Assembly: GCF_018119405.1 (NCBI RefSeq)
Contig: NZ_JAGPWC010000012.1
Location: 1-64,000 of the forward strand
Reading direction: 5' to 3'
From: Massilia sp. ST3
GTDB taxonomy: Bacteria > Pseudomonadota > Gammaproteobacteria > Burkholderiales > Burkholderiaceae_D
DNA length: 64,000 nucleotides
A model generated the notes under the pieces. The model ran no database searches, had not been told where the DNA came from, and saw only the letters and a list, made by a program, of their open reading frames with translations. Positions 39,173 to 49,831 of this stretch are shown here, one piece after another; the first letter of the stretch is position 1; each line of letters begins with the position of its first letter. The position numbers and the translations under genes are program-made.

Positions 39173-40171
39173 TCAGCGGTGCGCAGTTTCCGCCACCGGC
39201 GCGGCAGCCGGCACGGGCGGCTTGACGGCGGCGGCCTGGCGGTTCGCGGCCGGCGAGCAGAAGCGGTTCTTGCCCGCGCGCTTGGCTTCGTACAGCGCGT
39301 AGTCGGCAATGCTGATCAGGGCGTCCACCGATTCGGCGTCGTCCGGATAGATGCTGATGCCGATCGAGGTCGACAGGCGCAGGGTCAGGTCGTTGATGAA
39401 GAAGGGCTCGGACAGCGCCTCGACCAGCTTCGCCGCCGGTCCCTGGGCGTCGGCCAGGCTGTGGATGTCGCCCAGCACCACCATGAATTCGTCGCCGCCC
39501 AGGCGCGCCACGGTGTCTTCCTTGCGCGAATTGGACAGCAGGCGCTGCGACACCATCTTGAGGATCTCGTCGCCGTAGGCGTGGCCGTAGGTGTCGTTGA
39601 TCGCCTTGAAGCCGTCCAGGTCGAGGTACATGATGGCGGCCTTGGCGTGGCCGCGGTTGGCGTGCTGCAGGGCCGTCTCGATGCGGTCCTCGAGCAGGCG
39701 GCGGTTGGGCAGGCCGGTGAGGGCGTCGTGCAGCGCCAGTTCCTGCTGGGCGCGGCTGTACTGGGCCAGCTCCTTGTAGAGCAGGCGCACTTCGAGCATG
39801 TTGTGGATGCGCTTGTGCACTTCGAGCAGGTCGAAGGGCTTGCTGATGAAGTCGCGCGCACCCGCTTCCAGGGCGGCGATCTTGAAGCTGGGCTGGGCCG
39901 TGAGGGCAAGCACCGGCAGGTAGCCGCCTTGCTCGATTTCCTTCAGCCCCTTCATTACCTGGAATCCGTTCAGCCCCGGCATCTGCAGGTCGAGCAGGAT
40001 CAGGTCGTAGTTGTGCTCGCGATGCAGCGGGCATACCTGTTCCGGCAGCATGGTCGAACTGACGCAGGTGTAGCCTTCCTCGCGCAATATCTCTTCCATC
40101 AGTTCGATATTGTCGGGCGAGTCGTCCACCACGAGGATCTTGGCGTTCAAAATGTCTTGTCTGCTCGGCAT
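39173..40171 (-). CDS. REC-GGDEF response regulator (diguanylate cyclase)
   Basis: 332 residues. The receiver (8-125) has VVDDSPDN, phospho-acceptor Asp in LILLDLQMPG and the Lys in ISKPF; a helical linker leads to GGDEF (145-305) with an intact GGDEF motif (225-229) and the RKED inhibitory site (216-219) five residues before it. Phosphorylation should trigger dimerisation and c-di-GMP synthesis, as for PleD/WspR. It is downstream of the large hybrid kinase (132 bp), on the same strand, and is a natural output for it. Confidence 0.93.
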   Translation of the reverse strand: MPSRQDILNAKILVVDDSPDNIELMEEILREEGYTCVSSTMLPEQVCPLHREHNYDLILLDLQMPGLNGFQVMKGLKEIEQGGYLPVLALTAQPSFKIAALEAGARDFISKPFDLLEVHKRIHNMLEVRLLYKELAQYSRAQQELALHDALTGLPNRRLLEDRIETALQHANRGHAKAAIMYLDLDGFKAINDTYGHAYGDEILKMVSQRLLSNSRKEDTVARLGGDEFMVVLGDIHSLADAQGPAAKLVEALSEPFFINDLTLRLSTSIGISIYPDDAESVDALISIADYALYEAKRAGKNRFCSPAANRQAAAVKPPVPAAAPVAETAHR

Positions 40172-40303
40172 GCTTTTTCTCTTCTTGCGGTACTGGAGAG
40201 CGAATCCCTTTCTTGCTGGAATCGGGCTTTACCCATCTCTAGCTAGTCTAGCAAACCCCACAAAATTTCTTGTAGGACAGCGCCGCGTCCTCAGGTAGGA
40301 AGG

Positions 40304-43300
40304 TCAGCGACTGTGTCCGCGGGCCGCCGCAGCCACCATCGGCGTTGACGGACCGACAACGATTCCAATGGCAGCAATCAGCTCGCCGGGCTCCACGGGC
40401 TTTGAAATATGGGCCGAAAAACCGGCTTCCAGCGCCTTCAAACGGTCTTCCGACCGGGCAAACGCGGTCAGTGCAATGGCCGGGGTCAGCCCGCCGGCGT
40501 CGCGCGGCAGCTGGCGCACCCAGCCCAGCAGTTCCAGGCCGTCGACCTCGGGCATGCCCAGGTCGCTGATCAGGAGGTCGGGCGGCTGCGCGCGCAGCAT
40601 GGCGAAGGCTTCGCGCGCGCTGGCGGCGATGCGTACGCCGGCGTGGCAGTCGCCCAGGATACGCGCGATCAGTTCGCGCGCATCGCGGTCGTCGTCGACC
40701 ACCAGCACCGACATGCCGGTCAGGTCGCGCATCATCGGTTCCGGCGCCTCGGTTTCCAGCGGGAGGAGCGGCGCGGGCGCCGCCATGCCGGCCGCGCCGG
40801 AAGGCCGGGCGTCGCGGGCGGCCGAGCGCGGCGCCTTGGCCAGCGGCAGCTCGATGGTAAAGCTGGCGCCCATGCCTTCGCCCGCGCTCTCGGCGCGCAC
40901 CGTGCCGCCGTGCTGCTCGACCAGGTGCTTGACGATGGCCAGGCCCAGCCCCAGCCCGCCGTGGCGCCGCGTCATCGAGGCGTCGGCCTGGCGGAAGCGC
41001 TCGAACACGTGGGTGATGAACTCGGGACGGATGCCGGCGCCGTTGTCGCGCACCATGATCGCCACATGGTCGTCGCGGCGGACGGTCTCCACCGTCACCA
41101 CGCCCTCGCGCGGGGTGAACTTGATCGCGTTCGACAGCAGGTTCCACACCACCTGCTGCAGGCGGCCCGGGTCGCCCGCGACCATGCCGGCACCGGGGTC
41201 GATGCGCCGCTCGAGGCGGATGTGCTTGGCGTCGAGGGCGGGGCGCACGGTCTCGATGGCGGCGTCGATGAAGGAGGCCGGCGCCAGGGTCTGCATGTCG
41301 AGCAGCACCTTGCCCGAGGTGATGCGGCTCATGTCCAGCAGGTCTTCGATCAGCTGGGCCTGGGCGCGCGCGTTGCGCTCGATGGTGCTCAGGCCGCGCT
41401 GCAGGTCGGCCTGGTCGCGGCTGCCGCGCCGCAGCACCTGCGACCAGCCCAGGATCGCCGACAGCGGCGTGCGCAGCTCGTGCGACAGGGTGGCCAGGAA
41501 CTCGTCCTTCATCTGGCTGGTGCGCTCGGCTTCCTCGCGCGCCTCGCGCTCGTTCTCGAGCAGCACCTTGCGCTCCTCGGCGGCGCGGCGGGTGGCGTCG
41601 TACAAACGGGTGTTGTCGAGGGCGATCGCGGCCTGGGCGGCGATGCCGCTGACGATGCGTTCGCTGCGCTCGCCGAACACCCCGGGTTCCGGATGGCCGA
41701 AGAACATGGTGCCCAGCAGCTCGCCCGAGCGCGCCACCACCGGCACCGCCATGTAGCTGCGCACCGCCGGGTGTCCGGCAGGCAGGCCGAACTGTGGCGC
41801 GCTGCCGGCGTGGCGTGGATCGCTGGCGATGTCGTCCACCCGCACCAGTCCCTGCTGGCGCAGGCCGGGGCCGAACAGGGCGGTCGCGCGCGGCTCGCCC
41901 AGGGTCTGGAACTCGGCGCTGGTCGATCCCGCCATGGTCGAGAGCGAGAACAGGATGCCGTCGCCGCTCCCGGGCGTGTCGGTGTCCTTGCCGTCGCCGT
42001 GGTAGTAGAAGGCGCCGAAGCGGGCGCCGCAGACGCCGTTGGCGGCGTCGGTGGCGGCGCGCAGCAGCGAGCGCAGGTCGCGCGTGGAGGCCAGGATGCT
42101 GCCGGTGCTGTTGAGCAGCTCGAGCACGTGCGACTCCTCGCGCAGCGCCTGCTCGGCGCGCTTGACCTGGTCGACGTCGGTGTTGGTGCCGAACCAGCGC
42201 ACCACGCGGCCCTCGCGGTCGCGCACCGCTTCCACGCGGCTCAGGAACCAGCGGTAGTTGCCGTCCGCACCGCGGATCGGGAATTCCATCTCGAAAGGTG
42301 CGCCGGTGCGCACCGACTCGTGCCAGTGCTCGAGCATCGCTTCCAGCACCGCCGGGTCGAGCATGTGTTGCCAGCCCCAGCCCGTCGCTTCCTCGGGCGT
42401 GCTGCCGGTGTACTCGTACCAGCGCTCGTTGAACCAGACGATGGCGCCGTCGGCGTCCGCCATCCAGGCCAGCTGGGGGATGGTATTGGCCAGCGCGCGC
42501 AGCATCTCCTCGCTCTGGCGCAGGCCGTCCTCGGCTTCCTTGCGGGTGCTGATGTCCTGCACCACGCCGTTCATGCCGCGCATGCCGCCGCCAATGCCGC
42601 TGCCGTTGCCGGCGCTGGCGCCGGGACCGTCGCCATAGTCGGGGCGGCCGACCAGGGCGATCCAGCGCGCCCCGCCTTCGGCGCCCAGCACCCGGCATTC
42701 GATGTCCAGGTCAGTGCGCGCGGCGAAGGCTTCCAGCACCGCGTGGCGCAGGCGCGCGCGGTCGTCGCGCGCGAGCCGGGTGCGCAGGGCAGGCCAGTCG
42801 AGGGCCACCTCGGCCGGCAGGCCCAGGATCTCGGCGGCGCGGGCGCCGAAGCTGATGCGGTCCTGGGCCGCGTCCCAGCGCCAGTCGCCCAGGCGTCCGG
42901 CGGCCAGGGCCACCTGCAGGCGCTTGTTGTTCTCGACCAGGGCCTGCTGGTCCAGCTTGCGCTGGGTGATGTCCTGGAAGTACAGCGTCAGCCCCTCCGG
43001 CGAGGGATAGATGCGCATGTCGAGCCAGCATTGCAGGCGCCGGTAATAGAACTCGCGGGTGACGGTCTGGCGCTGCTCCATGGCGCGCCGGCAGTCGGCG
43101 GCGACCGAGGTGCCGTGCAGGTCCTCGAACTCGTCCCACAGGCTGCGGCCGAGCAGGCCGCCGCGGCTCTTGTTCAGCGGGGCCACCATCTGCAGCGCGC
43201 GGCCGTTGATGTAGGTGATGCGCCAGTCGCGGTCGACCGCGCAGAAGCCGTCGGTCAGGCTCTCGAGCATGTTTTCCATGCGCTCGTGGGCCTGGCGCAG

Positions 43301-43417
43301 GGCTTCCTTGGCTGCGATCAGCTCTTCCTCGGCGCGCTGGCGCGCCGCCAGCACGCTGCTGGCGTTGGCCAGGGCGACGGCGCGCATCGCCTCGAGTTCG
43401 TCGCGCTCGTCGCTCAT
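40304..43417 (-). CDS. Large soluble hybrid kinase (PAS x3, GAF, HisKA, HATPase, REC)
   Basis: 1037 residues without membrane helices. PAS domains at about 45-150, 165-290 and 300-420 (FNERWYEYTG in the third), GAF at 435-600, HisKA with SHELRTPLSA (His646), HATPase (LLSNAIKFT, GLGLGLAIVKHLVEQHGG) and a receiver (905-1020; VVDDDRDARELI, ISDLGMPE, SKPV). The second PAS carries a Gly-rich insert. Its ATG overlaps the stop of the MetE-like gene (ATGA), so the two are made together. The REC-GGDEF gene follows downstream. Confidence 0.92.
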   Translation of the reverse strand: MSDERDELEAMRAVALANASSVLAARQRAEEELIAAKEALRQAHERMENMLESLTDGFCAVDRDWRITYINGRALQMVAPLNKSRGGLLGRSLWDEFEDLHGTSVAADCRRAMEQRQTVTREFYYRRLQCWLDMRIYPSPEGLTLYFQDITQRKLDQQALVENNKRLQVALAAGRLGDWRWDAAQDRISFGARAAEILGLPAEVALDWPALRTRLARDDRARLRHAVLEAFAARTDLDIECRVLGAEGGARWIALVGRPDYGDGPGASAGNGSGIGGGMRGMNGVVQDISTRKEAEDGLRQSEEMLRALANTIPQLAWMADADGAIVWFNERWYEYTGSTPEEATGWGWQHMLDPAVLEAMLEHWHESVRTGAPFEMEFPIRGADGNYRWFLSRVEAVRDREGRVVRWFGTNTDVDQVKRAEQALREESHVLELLNSTGSILASTRDLRSLLRAATDAANGVCGARFGAFYYHGDGKDTDTPGSGDGILFSLSTMAGSTSAEFQTLGEPRATALFGPGLRQQGLVRVDDIASDPRHAGSAPQFGLPAGHPAVRSYMAVPVVARSGELLGTMFFGHPEPGVFGERSERIVSGIAAQAAIALDNTRLYDATRRAAEERKVLLENEREAREEAERTSQMKDEFLATLSHELRTPLSAILGWSQVLRRGSRDQADLQRGLSTIERNARAQAQLIEDLLDMSRITSGKVLLDMQTLAPASFIDAAIETVRPALDAKHIRLERRIDPGAGMVAGDPGRLQQVVWNLLSNAIKFTPREGVVTVETVRRDDHVAIMVRDNGAGIRPEFITHVFERFRQADASMTRRHGGLGLGLAIVKHLVEQHGGTVRAESAGEGMGASFTIELPLAKAPRSAARDARPSGAAGMAAPAPLLPLETEAPEPMMRDLTGMSVLVVDDDRDARELIARILGDCHAGVRIAASAREAFAMLRAQPPDLLISDLGMPEVDGLELLGWVRQLPRDAGGLTPAIALTAFARSEDRLKALEAGFSAHISKPVEPGELIAAIGIVVGPSTPMVAAAARGHSR

Positions 43418-44538
43418 GCCGCGGCTCCGAGGATGGCGGCGGCCAGGCGCGTGCCTTCGACGCGGGCGCGGATCTTGGCGAAGGCGGTGGCGCGGCTGAT
43501 GCCGGCGTCGTCGAAGAAGGGCGCGAAGCCGGCGTCGTCGGTGGTGCCGAGCCGGTCGAGCGGGATGTACTCCGCGGCGCGCAGCACGCGGTCGCGCACC
43601 AGTTCCGCGCTTTCGACCTGCGGATCGCGCGGGTCGGTGACGCCGACGAAGATGCGCTGGTCCGGCCTGGCGTGCGCGCGGATCGTGCGCAGGACGCGCT
43701 CGGGCTCGGGACTGCCGGCCAGGGCCAGGTAGAAGTTGCCGGCGCGCAGCTCGAACAGCGCGGGCAGCAGGTCGGCGTAGCTGGCGACGGCATCGTCCTG
43801 CGGCGCGCCGGTCCAGCCCGTGGCCGAGACGTGCACGCCGATCAGCGCGCGCTGGGCGGACGAGAAACGGCCCAGGGCCAGGTTGTTCAGGTCGATGAAG
43901 CTGGCCAGCAGCGCGCCGCCGGGATCGAGCTGCATTGCCAGGCGCGCCTCGGCGAAGTCGATCTGCACCTTGTGCGCGCCCGCTTCCAGGCAGCGCCTCA
44001 CCTCGGTCTCGTGTTCGCGCACCAGGTCCTCGAGGAACTGCTCGCGCGGGTAGCCGGGAATGCCCTCGGCCGGATACATCAGCGACAGCGCCGAAGGCGA
44101 GATCACCGCCTGCTTCACGGGCCGGGTCGCGTGGCGGCGCGCGGCGCGCAGGTAGTCGTCGGCGTAGCGCTGGTAGCGGAAGGGGCCGCGCACCAGGCGC
44201 GGCATGCGCTGGCCGTGGCCATGCGCGAGCGGAATGCGGAAGCCGTCCGGCGCCGTATTGGGGGCGCCGTGCACGGGATAGCTCCAGAAGTTCTCGACCT
44301 TGGCCTGTTCGCCGTCGCTGATCACGGGCGCGCCGGCCGCCTCGAACTCGGCGATCGTGGCGCGCACGGCATCGTCGAGAAGCGCGTCGAGAAGCGCGTC
44401 GACGAGCGCCTCGGGCTGCGGCTCGGCTTGTACATCGGCGGCCCCGGCGCGGCGCGAACGGCCGGCGGCCTCGCGCAGCGCCGCGATCAGGGCCGGCGGG
44501 CGGGGGATGCTACCGATGGGCTCAGTGGGAATCATCAT
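43414..44538 (-). CDS. MetE-like (cobalamin-independent methionine synthase C-terminal type) protein, zinc ligands altered
   Basis: 374 residues resembling the TIM-barrel catalytic domain of MetE: IGSIPRPPAL at the start, PVISDGEQ, KVQIDFAEARLAM, and VGVTDPRDPQVESAELVRDRVLRA near the end. MetE binds zinc through His-x-Cys, Glu and a distant Cys. Here the first pair reads His236-Val-Ser238 (HVSATGW) and the last Cys is not found; the 374 residues contain almost no cysteine. A methionine synthase reaction is therefore doubtful. The gene is fused in translation to a sensor kinase gene, suggesting a sensory or one-carbon-related role. Alternative ATGs lie one codon apart. Confidence 0.75.
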   Translation of the reverse strand: MMIPTEPIGSIPRPPALIAALREAAGRSRRAGAADVQAEPQPEALVDALLDALLDDAVRATIAEFEAAGAPVISDGEQAKVENFWSYPVHGAPNTAPDGFRIPLAHGHGQRMPRLVRGPFRYQRYADDYLRAARRHATRPVKQAVISPSALSLMYPAEGIPGYPREQFLEDLVREHETEVRRCLEAGAHKVQIDFAEARLAMQLDPGGALLASFIDLNNLALGRFSSAQRALIGVHVSATGWTGAPQDDAVASYADLLPALFELRAGNFYLALAGSPEPERVLRTIRAHARPDQRIFVGVTDPRDPQVESAELVRDRVLRAAEYIPLDRLGTTDDAGFAPFFDDAGISRATAFAKIRARVEGTRLAAAILGAAA

Positions 44539-44652
44539 CGAATGCCTTGGCGTGGGCGGCCGCGCAGCGCCGGCTCCGCTCGAAGCGTGCAGCACCGCGA
44601 TGTGTCCGCCGGACATTGTATTCCAGCCGAGCCAGTCCGGCCCACACGCTTG

Positions 44653-45489
44653 TCACGCTCGCGCCGCCGGCGCGCCGGCCACTGTCGCCAGGGCTTCCTG
44701 CAACTGGTCCAGTTCGTAGGGTTTCTGGAGTGACAGGTAGGGGAATTCCAGGTGGCGCAGCAGGGTGTCGCCATAGCCGGATGCGAAGATCACGCGCAGT
44801 CCGGGCTGGTCGTGCACGGCGCGGCGCGCCAGGTCGACCCCCGACATGCCGGGCAGGCTGACATCCGAGAACAGCAGGTCGTAGCGCTGGCGCCCGAGCA
44901 GGGCCAGGGCGTCGTCCGGGTGCCCGACGCCGTCCGCCTCGTGGCCGAAGGCCCTGAGCATTTCGCACACCAGGTATTGGGAATCGAGATTGTCCTCCAC
45001 CACCAGGATGCGCAGCGTGCCGCCGCTTTCGTCAGGCGCGGCGGCGGCGGGCGAAGCGGGCGCCAGCAGCAGCAGCACGCCGGCCACCTGGCCGTCTTCG
45101 CCGCGCACGGGCGTCAGGCGCAGGTCGCAGCGCTCCTCGCGCGTGCCCTGCGGATGGCGGAAGGACAGCGCCAGGTCGGGCAGCACGAGCGGTTCTCCGC
45201 TCCAGGCGCGCTCGAGGGCATCGCCGGCCGCCGCCAGGGGCGGGGGCATCACCGGCGGCACTGAGCCGCCCGGTACCCGTCCGTAGCCGGGGCCGGCGAG
45301 AAGGCCGTAGCTTTCGTTGAACAGCAGGACCATTTGGCGCCCCCATACCAGCAGGCCGGGGAGCGGCGCGTTCATCAGGACGTCGGCGGTCACGCGCAGG
45401 GGCAGCGGCCAGTGAGCGCTGTCGCCCACGGCGCTTGCGGACCAGTCGTAGGACGCGGCGCTGCGGGCGGTCTTGTCGGTCTCAAACAT
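44653..45489 (-). CDS. PAS-like/receiver two-domain protein
   Basis: 278 residues. The N-terminal 140 resemble the PAS-type input found at the head of many hybrid kinases (WSASAVGDSAHWPLPLRVTADVLMNAPLPGLLVWG). The C-terminal receiver (160-275) has VVEDNLDSQYLV, phospho-acceptor Asp in LLFSDVSLPG, and Lys in SLQKPY. There is no kinase or DNA-binding output, so it may pass or drain phosphate within the locus. The next gene, MetE-like, starts 114 bp downstream. Confidence 0.82.
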   Translation of the reverse strand: MFETDKTARSAASYDWSASAVGDSAHWPLPLRVTADVLMNAPLPGLLVWGRQMVLLFNESYGLLAGPGYGRVPGGSVPPVMPPPLAAAGDALERAWSGEPLVLPDLALSFRHPQGTREERCDLRLTPVRGEDGQVAGVLLLLAPASPAAAAPDESGGTLRILVVEDNLDSQYLVCEMLRAFGHEADGVGHPDDALALLGRQRYDLLFSDVSLPGMSGVDLARRAVHDQPGLRVIFASGYGDTLLRHLEFPYLSLQKPYELDQLQEALATVAGAPAARA

Positions 45490-45586
45490 GGGCGATGTGT
45501 TGTAGGAACGAAAACATTCACGAATCCTACACCAAATGTTTCGGCCCCGGTGGCCCCAAGCGTGCGCGCCGCAAGCATGGGCGGCC

Positions 45587-45616
45587 AAAAAAAAGCCCGC
45601 TTCCAAGAAGCGGGCT
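45587..45616 (-). terminator. Strong Rho-independent terminator (minus strand)
   Basis: On the minus strand AGCCCGCTT-CTTGG-AAGCGGGCT is followed by an unbroken T run (eight A on the plus strand, 45587-45594). The nine-pair stem is perfect. No protein gene on the minus strand ends here, which points to a non-coding transcript. Confidence 0.85.
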
Positions 45617-45690
45617 GAATCTATTTCCTTGGAGGAGAATAGAGGAGACAGGAAGAATGATGCTGCAACGCGGCAAATAAATCCAATTTA
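45587..45690 (-). ncRNA. Small RNA candidate with anti-Shine-Dalgarno motifs
   Basis: Before the terminator the minus strand reads CUUCC, UCUCCUC and UCUCCUCC within 28 bases (45629-45656): three single-stranded pyrimidine motifs complementary to ribosome-binding sites. Such CCUCC-bearing RNAs with a strong terminator are known regulators in alpha- and betaproteobacteria. The 5' end is not fixed; an AT-rich stretch near 45680-45720 could hold a promoter but no good pair of hexamers was seen. On the plus strand the same bases would be repeated GGAGG sites in front of a seven-codon frame, which is less convincing. Confidence 0.4.
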
Positions 45691-46035
45691 TCTTTTCAAT
45701 GACAGTCATCAGTTTTTTGAATAAGCTGCGACACAGCCGCGAGCGCGCTTGTGGCGGATTTGGGTGCTCGCCAGCAGCGCACGCTTGGTGTGCATCCGAA
45801 AATGTTCTACGATGGCAACTATGTCTATCAATATGCTGCGCAACTCCGCGCTGCCCCACTGCGCCGAGGTCGCGCCGCTGTTCCGCGCCCAGCCGATGCG
45901 GCAGGAGGTGCGCCACGTCGCGCGGACGCCATATGCGCCCGCGCCGGGATATCATGGGCCGGATAAGGGCAGGGCTGGCAAGGCGCCGGCCGGCATGCCG
46001 CCGCTCGGGCGGCGTGCCGCCTGTCTCACAGAACA
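45691..46035. other. Gene-poor stretch with a strong hairpin before yfiR
   Basis: 345 bp without a recognisable gene. Open frames exist on both strands but have poor composition and no motifs. A 12-pair hairpin with a five-base loop (CGGCATGCCGCC / GGCGGCGTGCCG, 45991-46019) lies 16 bases before the first possible yfiR start and could affect its translation or transcription. No T run follows it. Confidence 0.55.
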
Positions 46036-46667
46036 ATGGGTTTCATGATTTTTTCCTTCTTTCAAAGCGTGATGCGCGGGACGCGCCGCCGTGCTCCGCG
46101 GACGGCCGGTCGCCGCCTTGCGTTCGCGGCCCTCGGACTGCCGCTGCTGGCGCTGCTGTTGCCGGCCGCCACGGTCTCGGCCGACACGCCGCCTTCCAGC
46201 GTGCTCGAGCGCCGGGTCAAGGCCGCCTTCCTGTATAAATTCCTGGCCTATGCCGAGTTTCCGCCGCAAGCCTTTGCCGACGGCGCTGCGCCGTTGGTGA
46301 TCGGCGTCGCCGGTTCGGACGAGATGGCGGCGGAACTGGCGCGCATCACGGCCGGCCGCATGATCAACGGCCGCACGATCCTGGTACGCCTGTTCCGCGA
46401 GCAGGATGCCCAGACCCCGGTTCACCTGCTGTTCGTGGCCGGCTCCGATCCGGCCCGGGTCGGTCGCATGATGCGCGCCGCGCCGGTCATGTTCCTGACG
46501 GTGACGGAGTGCGGCAACCAGCAGCACTGCGGCAGCGTCATCAACTTCCGCATCGTCGACGAGCGGGTGCGCTTCGACGTCTCGCTCGACGCGGCCGAGC
46601 GCAACAACGTCAAGCTCAGTTCGCGCCTGCTGACGGTGGCGAACCGCGTCCAGAAAGGAGCCCCGTG

Positions 46668-46668
<1 letters not shown>
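46036..46668 (+). CDS. YfiR-family (DUF4154) periplasmic protein
   Basis: 210 residues. An Arg-rich start leads into a hydrophobic export signal (ALGLPLLALLLPAATVSADT), then the DUF4154 core: KAAFLYKFLAYAEFPPQAF, IGVAGSDEMA, and the later NFRIVDERVRFDVSLDAAERNNVKLSSRLLTVA. The two Cys in ECGNQQHC fit the disulphide of YfiR proteins. In Pseudomonas YfiR restrains the cyclase YfiN; here the neighbour is a HAMP kinase instead. The start is uncertain (46036, 46045 or 46072; none has a clear ribosome-binding site). TGA overlaps the next ATG as TGATG. Confidence 0.85.
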
Positions 46669-48560
<1,892 letters not shown>

Positions 48561-48583
48561 GGGGGGCAGGGCGCGACGGCTTC

Positions 48584-48699
48584 CGGTAGGGTCGGCGGCT
48601 CCGCCGCCGGCGCGGTGATAGGGAGAGGCTCCGCTCTGGTGCGGGATGATCCCGATGCAAGCTATCGCCGCGTGGACGGCAAAGCCGTCCACCCTACGA
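48584..48699. repeat. REPIN-like palindromic repeat, copy 3
   Basis: Left hairpin GTCGGCGGC-TCC-GCCGCCGGC, right hairpin GTGGACGGC-AAA-GCCGTCCAC, bounded by GTAGGGT on the left and ACCCTAC on the right. The two hairpins use different bases yet both pair. The core GCGGTGATAG ... CTATCGCCGC is inverted as in copy 2. Confidence 0.85.
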
Positions 48700-48775
48700 A
48701 AAACTCACTGCGGCGCAGACTCAGTCAGACAGACCCTAGCCGCCAACCCTGGGTAAGCACCGGTTCGTACGGACG

Positions 48776-48807
48776 AAAAAAAACGGAAGCGCATGACGCG
48801 CTTCCGT
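48776..48807 (-). terminator. Rho-independent terminator of the PEP-CTERM gene
   Basis: On the minus strand ACGGAAGCGC-GTCAT-GCGCTTCCGT, a perfect ten-pair stem, runs into eight T. It lies 21 bases after the FxDxF PEP-CTERM stop codon. Confidence 0.92.
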
Positions 48808-48828
48808 CCCAACTCAAACCAGGCTGCG

Positions 48829-49374
48829 TTACGCCTGTTTAGCCTTGCGGCGGCGTGCCAGGAAGCCCAGGACGCCGAGGCCGCCCAGCATCATGCCGTA
48901 GGTTTCCGGTTCCGGAACCGGGGCCAGCATCACTGCGCCGCCGAAGCTGGCGCCGGTGTCGCCGACCAGGTTGCCGCTGACTTGCAGGTAGTAGTCGCCA
49001 GCAGCCAGGTTGTCGCTGGAGATGCTCCAGACGTCCATTTCACCGCTCATCATCGAGGTGCCGTTGGTGATCAAGGTGTCGCCTTCGCCATACAGGGCCA
49101 GGCCGGTGATGTCCAGGCCGACGTCGGCGGTGCGGCTGATCGACGAGATGATTGCATCGAGGTTCATGCCCACGGTACCGTCCACGGTGAAGGTGAAGCG
49201 GTCGGCGAAGGTGTTGCCTTCGTTGCCGGCTTCAAAGGTGTCACCGAAGAAGGCGCTATTGTCGATCAGGTCGAGTGCCTGCGGCGAATTGCCGACGACC
49301 TCTTGGGCCATCACAGCCGACGAACCGAACGAAGCGGAAGCCAACACAATTGCAGCAATCAGAGATTTTTTCAT
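48829..49374 (-). CDS. FxDxF-type PEP-CTERM protein
   Basis: 181 residues: signal peptide (MKKSLIAAIVLASASFGSSAVMAQ), a beta-sandwich domain containing FADRFTFTVDG, the FxDxF motif of this family, and a C-terminal sorting signal VPEPETYGMMLGGLGVLGFLA followed by RRRKAKQA. Exosortase would process it for surface release. AGGAAAGAA precedes the ATG. No sigma-54 site like that of the other PEP-CTERM gene was found upstream. Confidence 0.93.
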   Translation of the reverse strand: MKKSLIAAIVLASASFGSSAVMAQEVVGNSPQALDLIDNSAFFGDTFEAGNEGNTFADRFTFTVDGTVGMNLDAIISSISRTADVGLDITGLALYGEGDTLITNGTSMMSGEMDVWSISSDNLAAGDYYLQVSGNLVGDTGASFGGAVMLAPVPEPETYGMMLGGLGVLGFLARRRKAKQA

Positions 49375-49789
49375 TTCTTTCCTCGCATAGAATCAGCCGC
49401 GTCCTGCAGCTTGGGTTTCAAGAATCGGGGAACTCCATGCTATCAAAAGAGCATGAAAAAGCACGCCGGCACGTGCTTCAGTGCGCAAGGCAGATCCTTT
49501 ATTCCGAGAATCAACAAATTTCCAATGGGACATGCTAAAAGTCCGTTCTTCATAGGAGAACTCGTCTTTTAAAGGTTGATGAGTAGCAAAAAAACGCTGA
49601 GTTGCGAAGATGATGTCAGGCTAGTCCTACGCGAAGAGGAGAGGCAATCCGGCGTCGAGCGCCTGGGAGTTAACAGCATCTTATTAAGCGAAGGCTAAGA
49701 AATGCAGGGTAGATGCGCGATATTGCTGAGTTGGCGCAATGCGCGCCGTGCGGAAGAGTGCCGGAGAACGAATATTCGCGGCTGAAAAG
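49375..49789. other. Intergenic stretch without recognisable gene
   Basis: 415 bp, lower in GC than most of the window. It must contain the promoter of the FxDxF PEP-CTERM gene. A 39-codon frame on the plus strand (ATG at 49453) has no ribosome-binding site or known motif. Nothing else is supported. Confidence 0.5.
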
Positions 49790-49823
49790 AAAAATGGCCC
49801 AGAATCACTTCTGAGCCATTTTT
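49790..49823 (-). terminator. Terminator of tRNA-Arg copy 1
   Basis: Minus-strand stem AAAAATGGC/GCCATTTTT extended by TTCTG/CAGAA around one mismatch, ending in T5-C-T4. It lies eight bases after the tRNA 3' end. Its sequence differs from the three terminators of the other copies. Confidence 0.85.
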
Positions 49824-49831
49824 GGAATAAC

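Noticed and set aside
45821-46048. Possible 75-codon gene ending in an ATGA overlap with a yfiR start
   Set aside because: The overlap is suggestive, but there is no ribosome-binding site, no recognisable fold and the yfiR start itself is uncertain.
45699-46238. 179-codon plus-strand frame before and across yfiR
   Set aside because: Rich in Arg, Cys and Pro, without motifs, and it overlaps yfiR in another frame.
49453-49572. 39-codon frame beginning MKKHAG
   Set aside because: No ribosome-binding site, no signal or domain, and located in the upstream region of a divergent gene.
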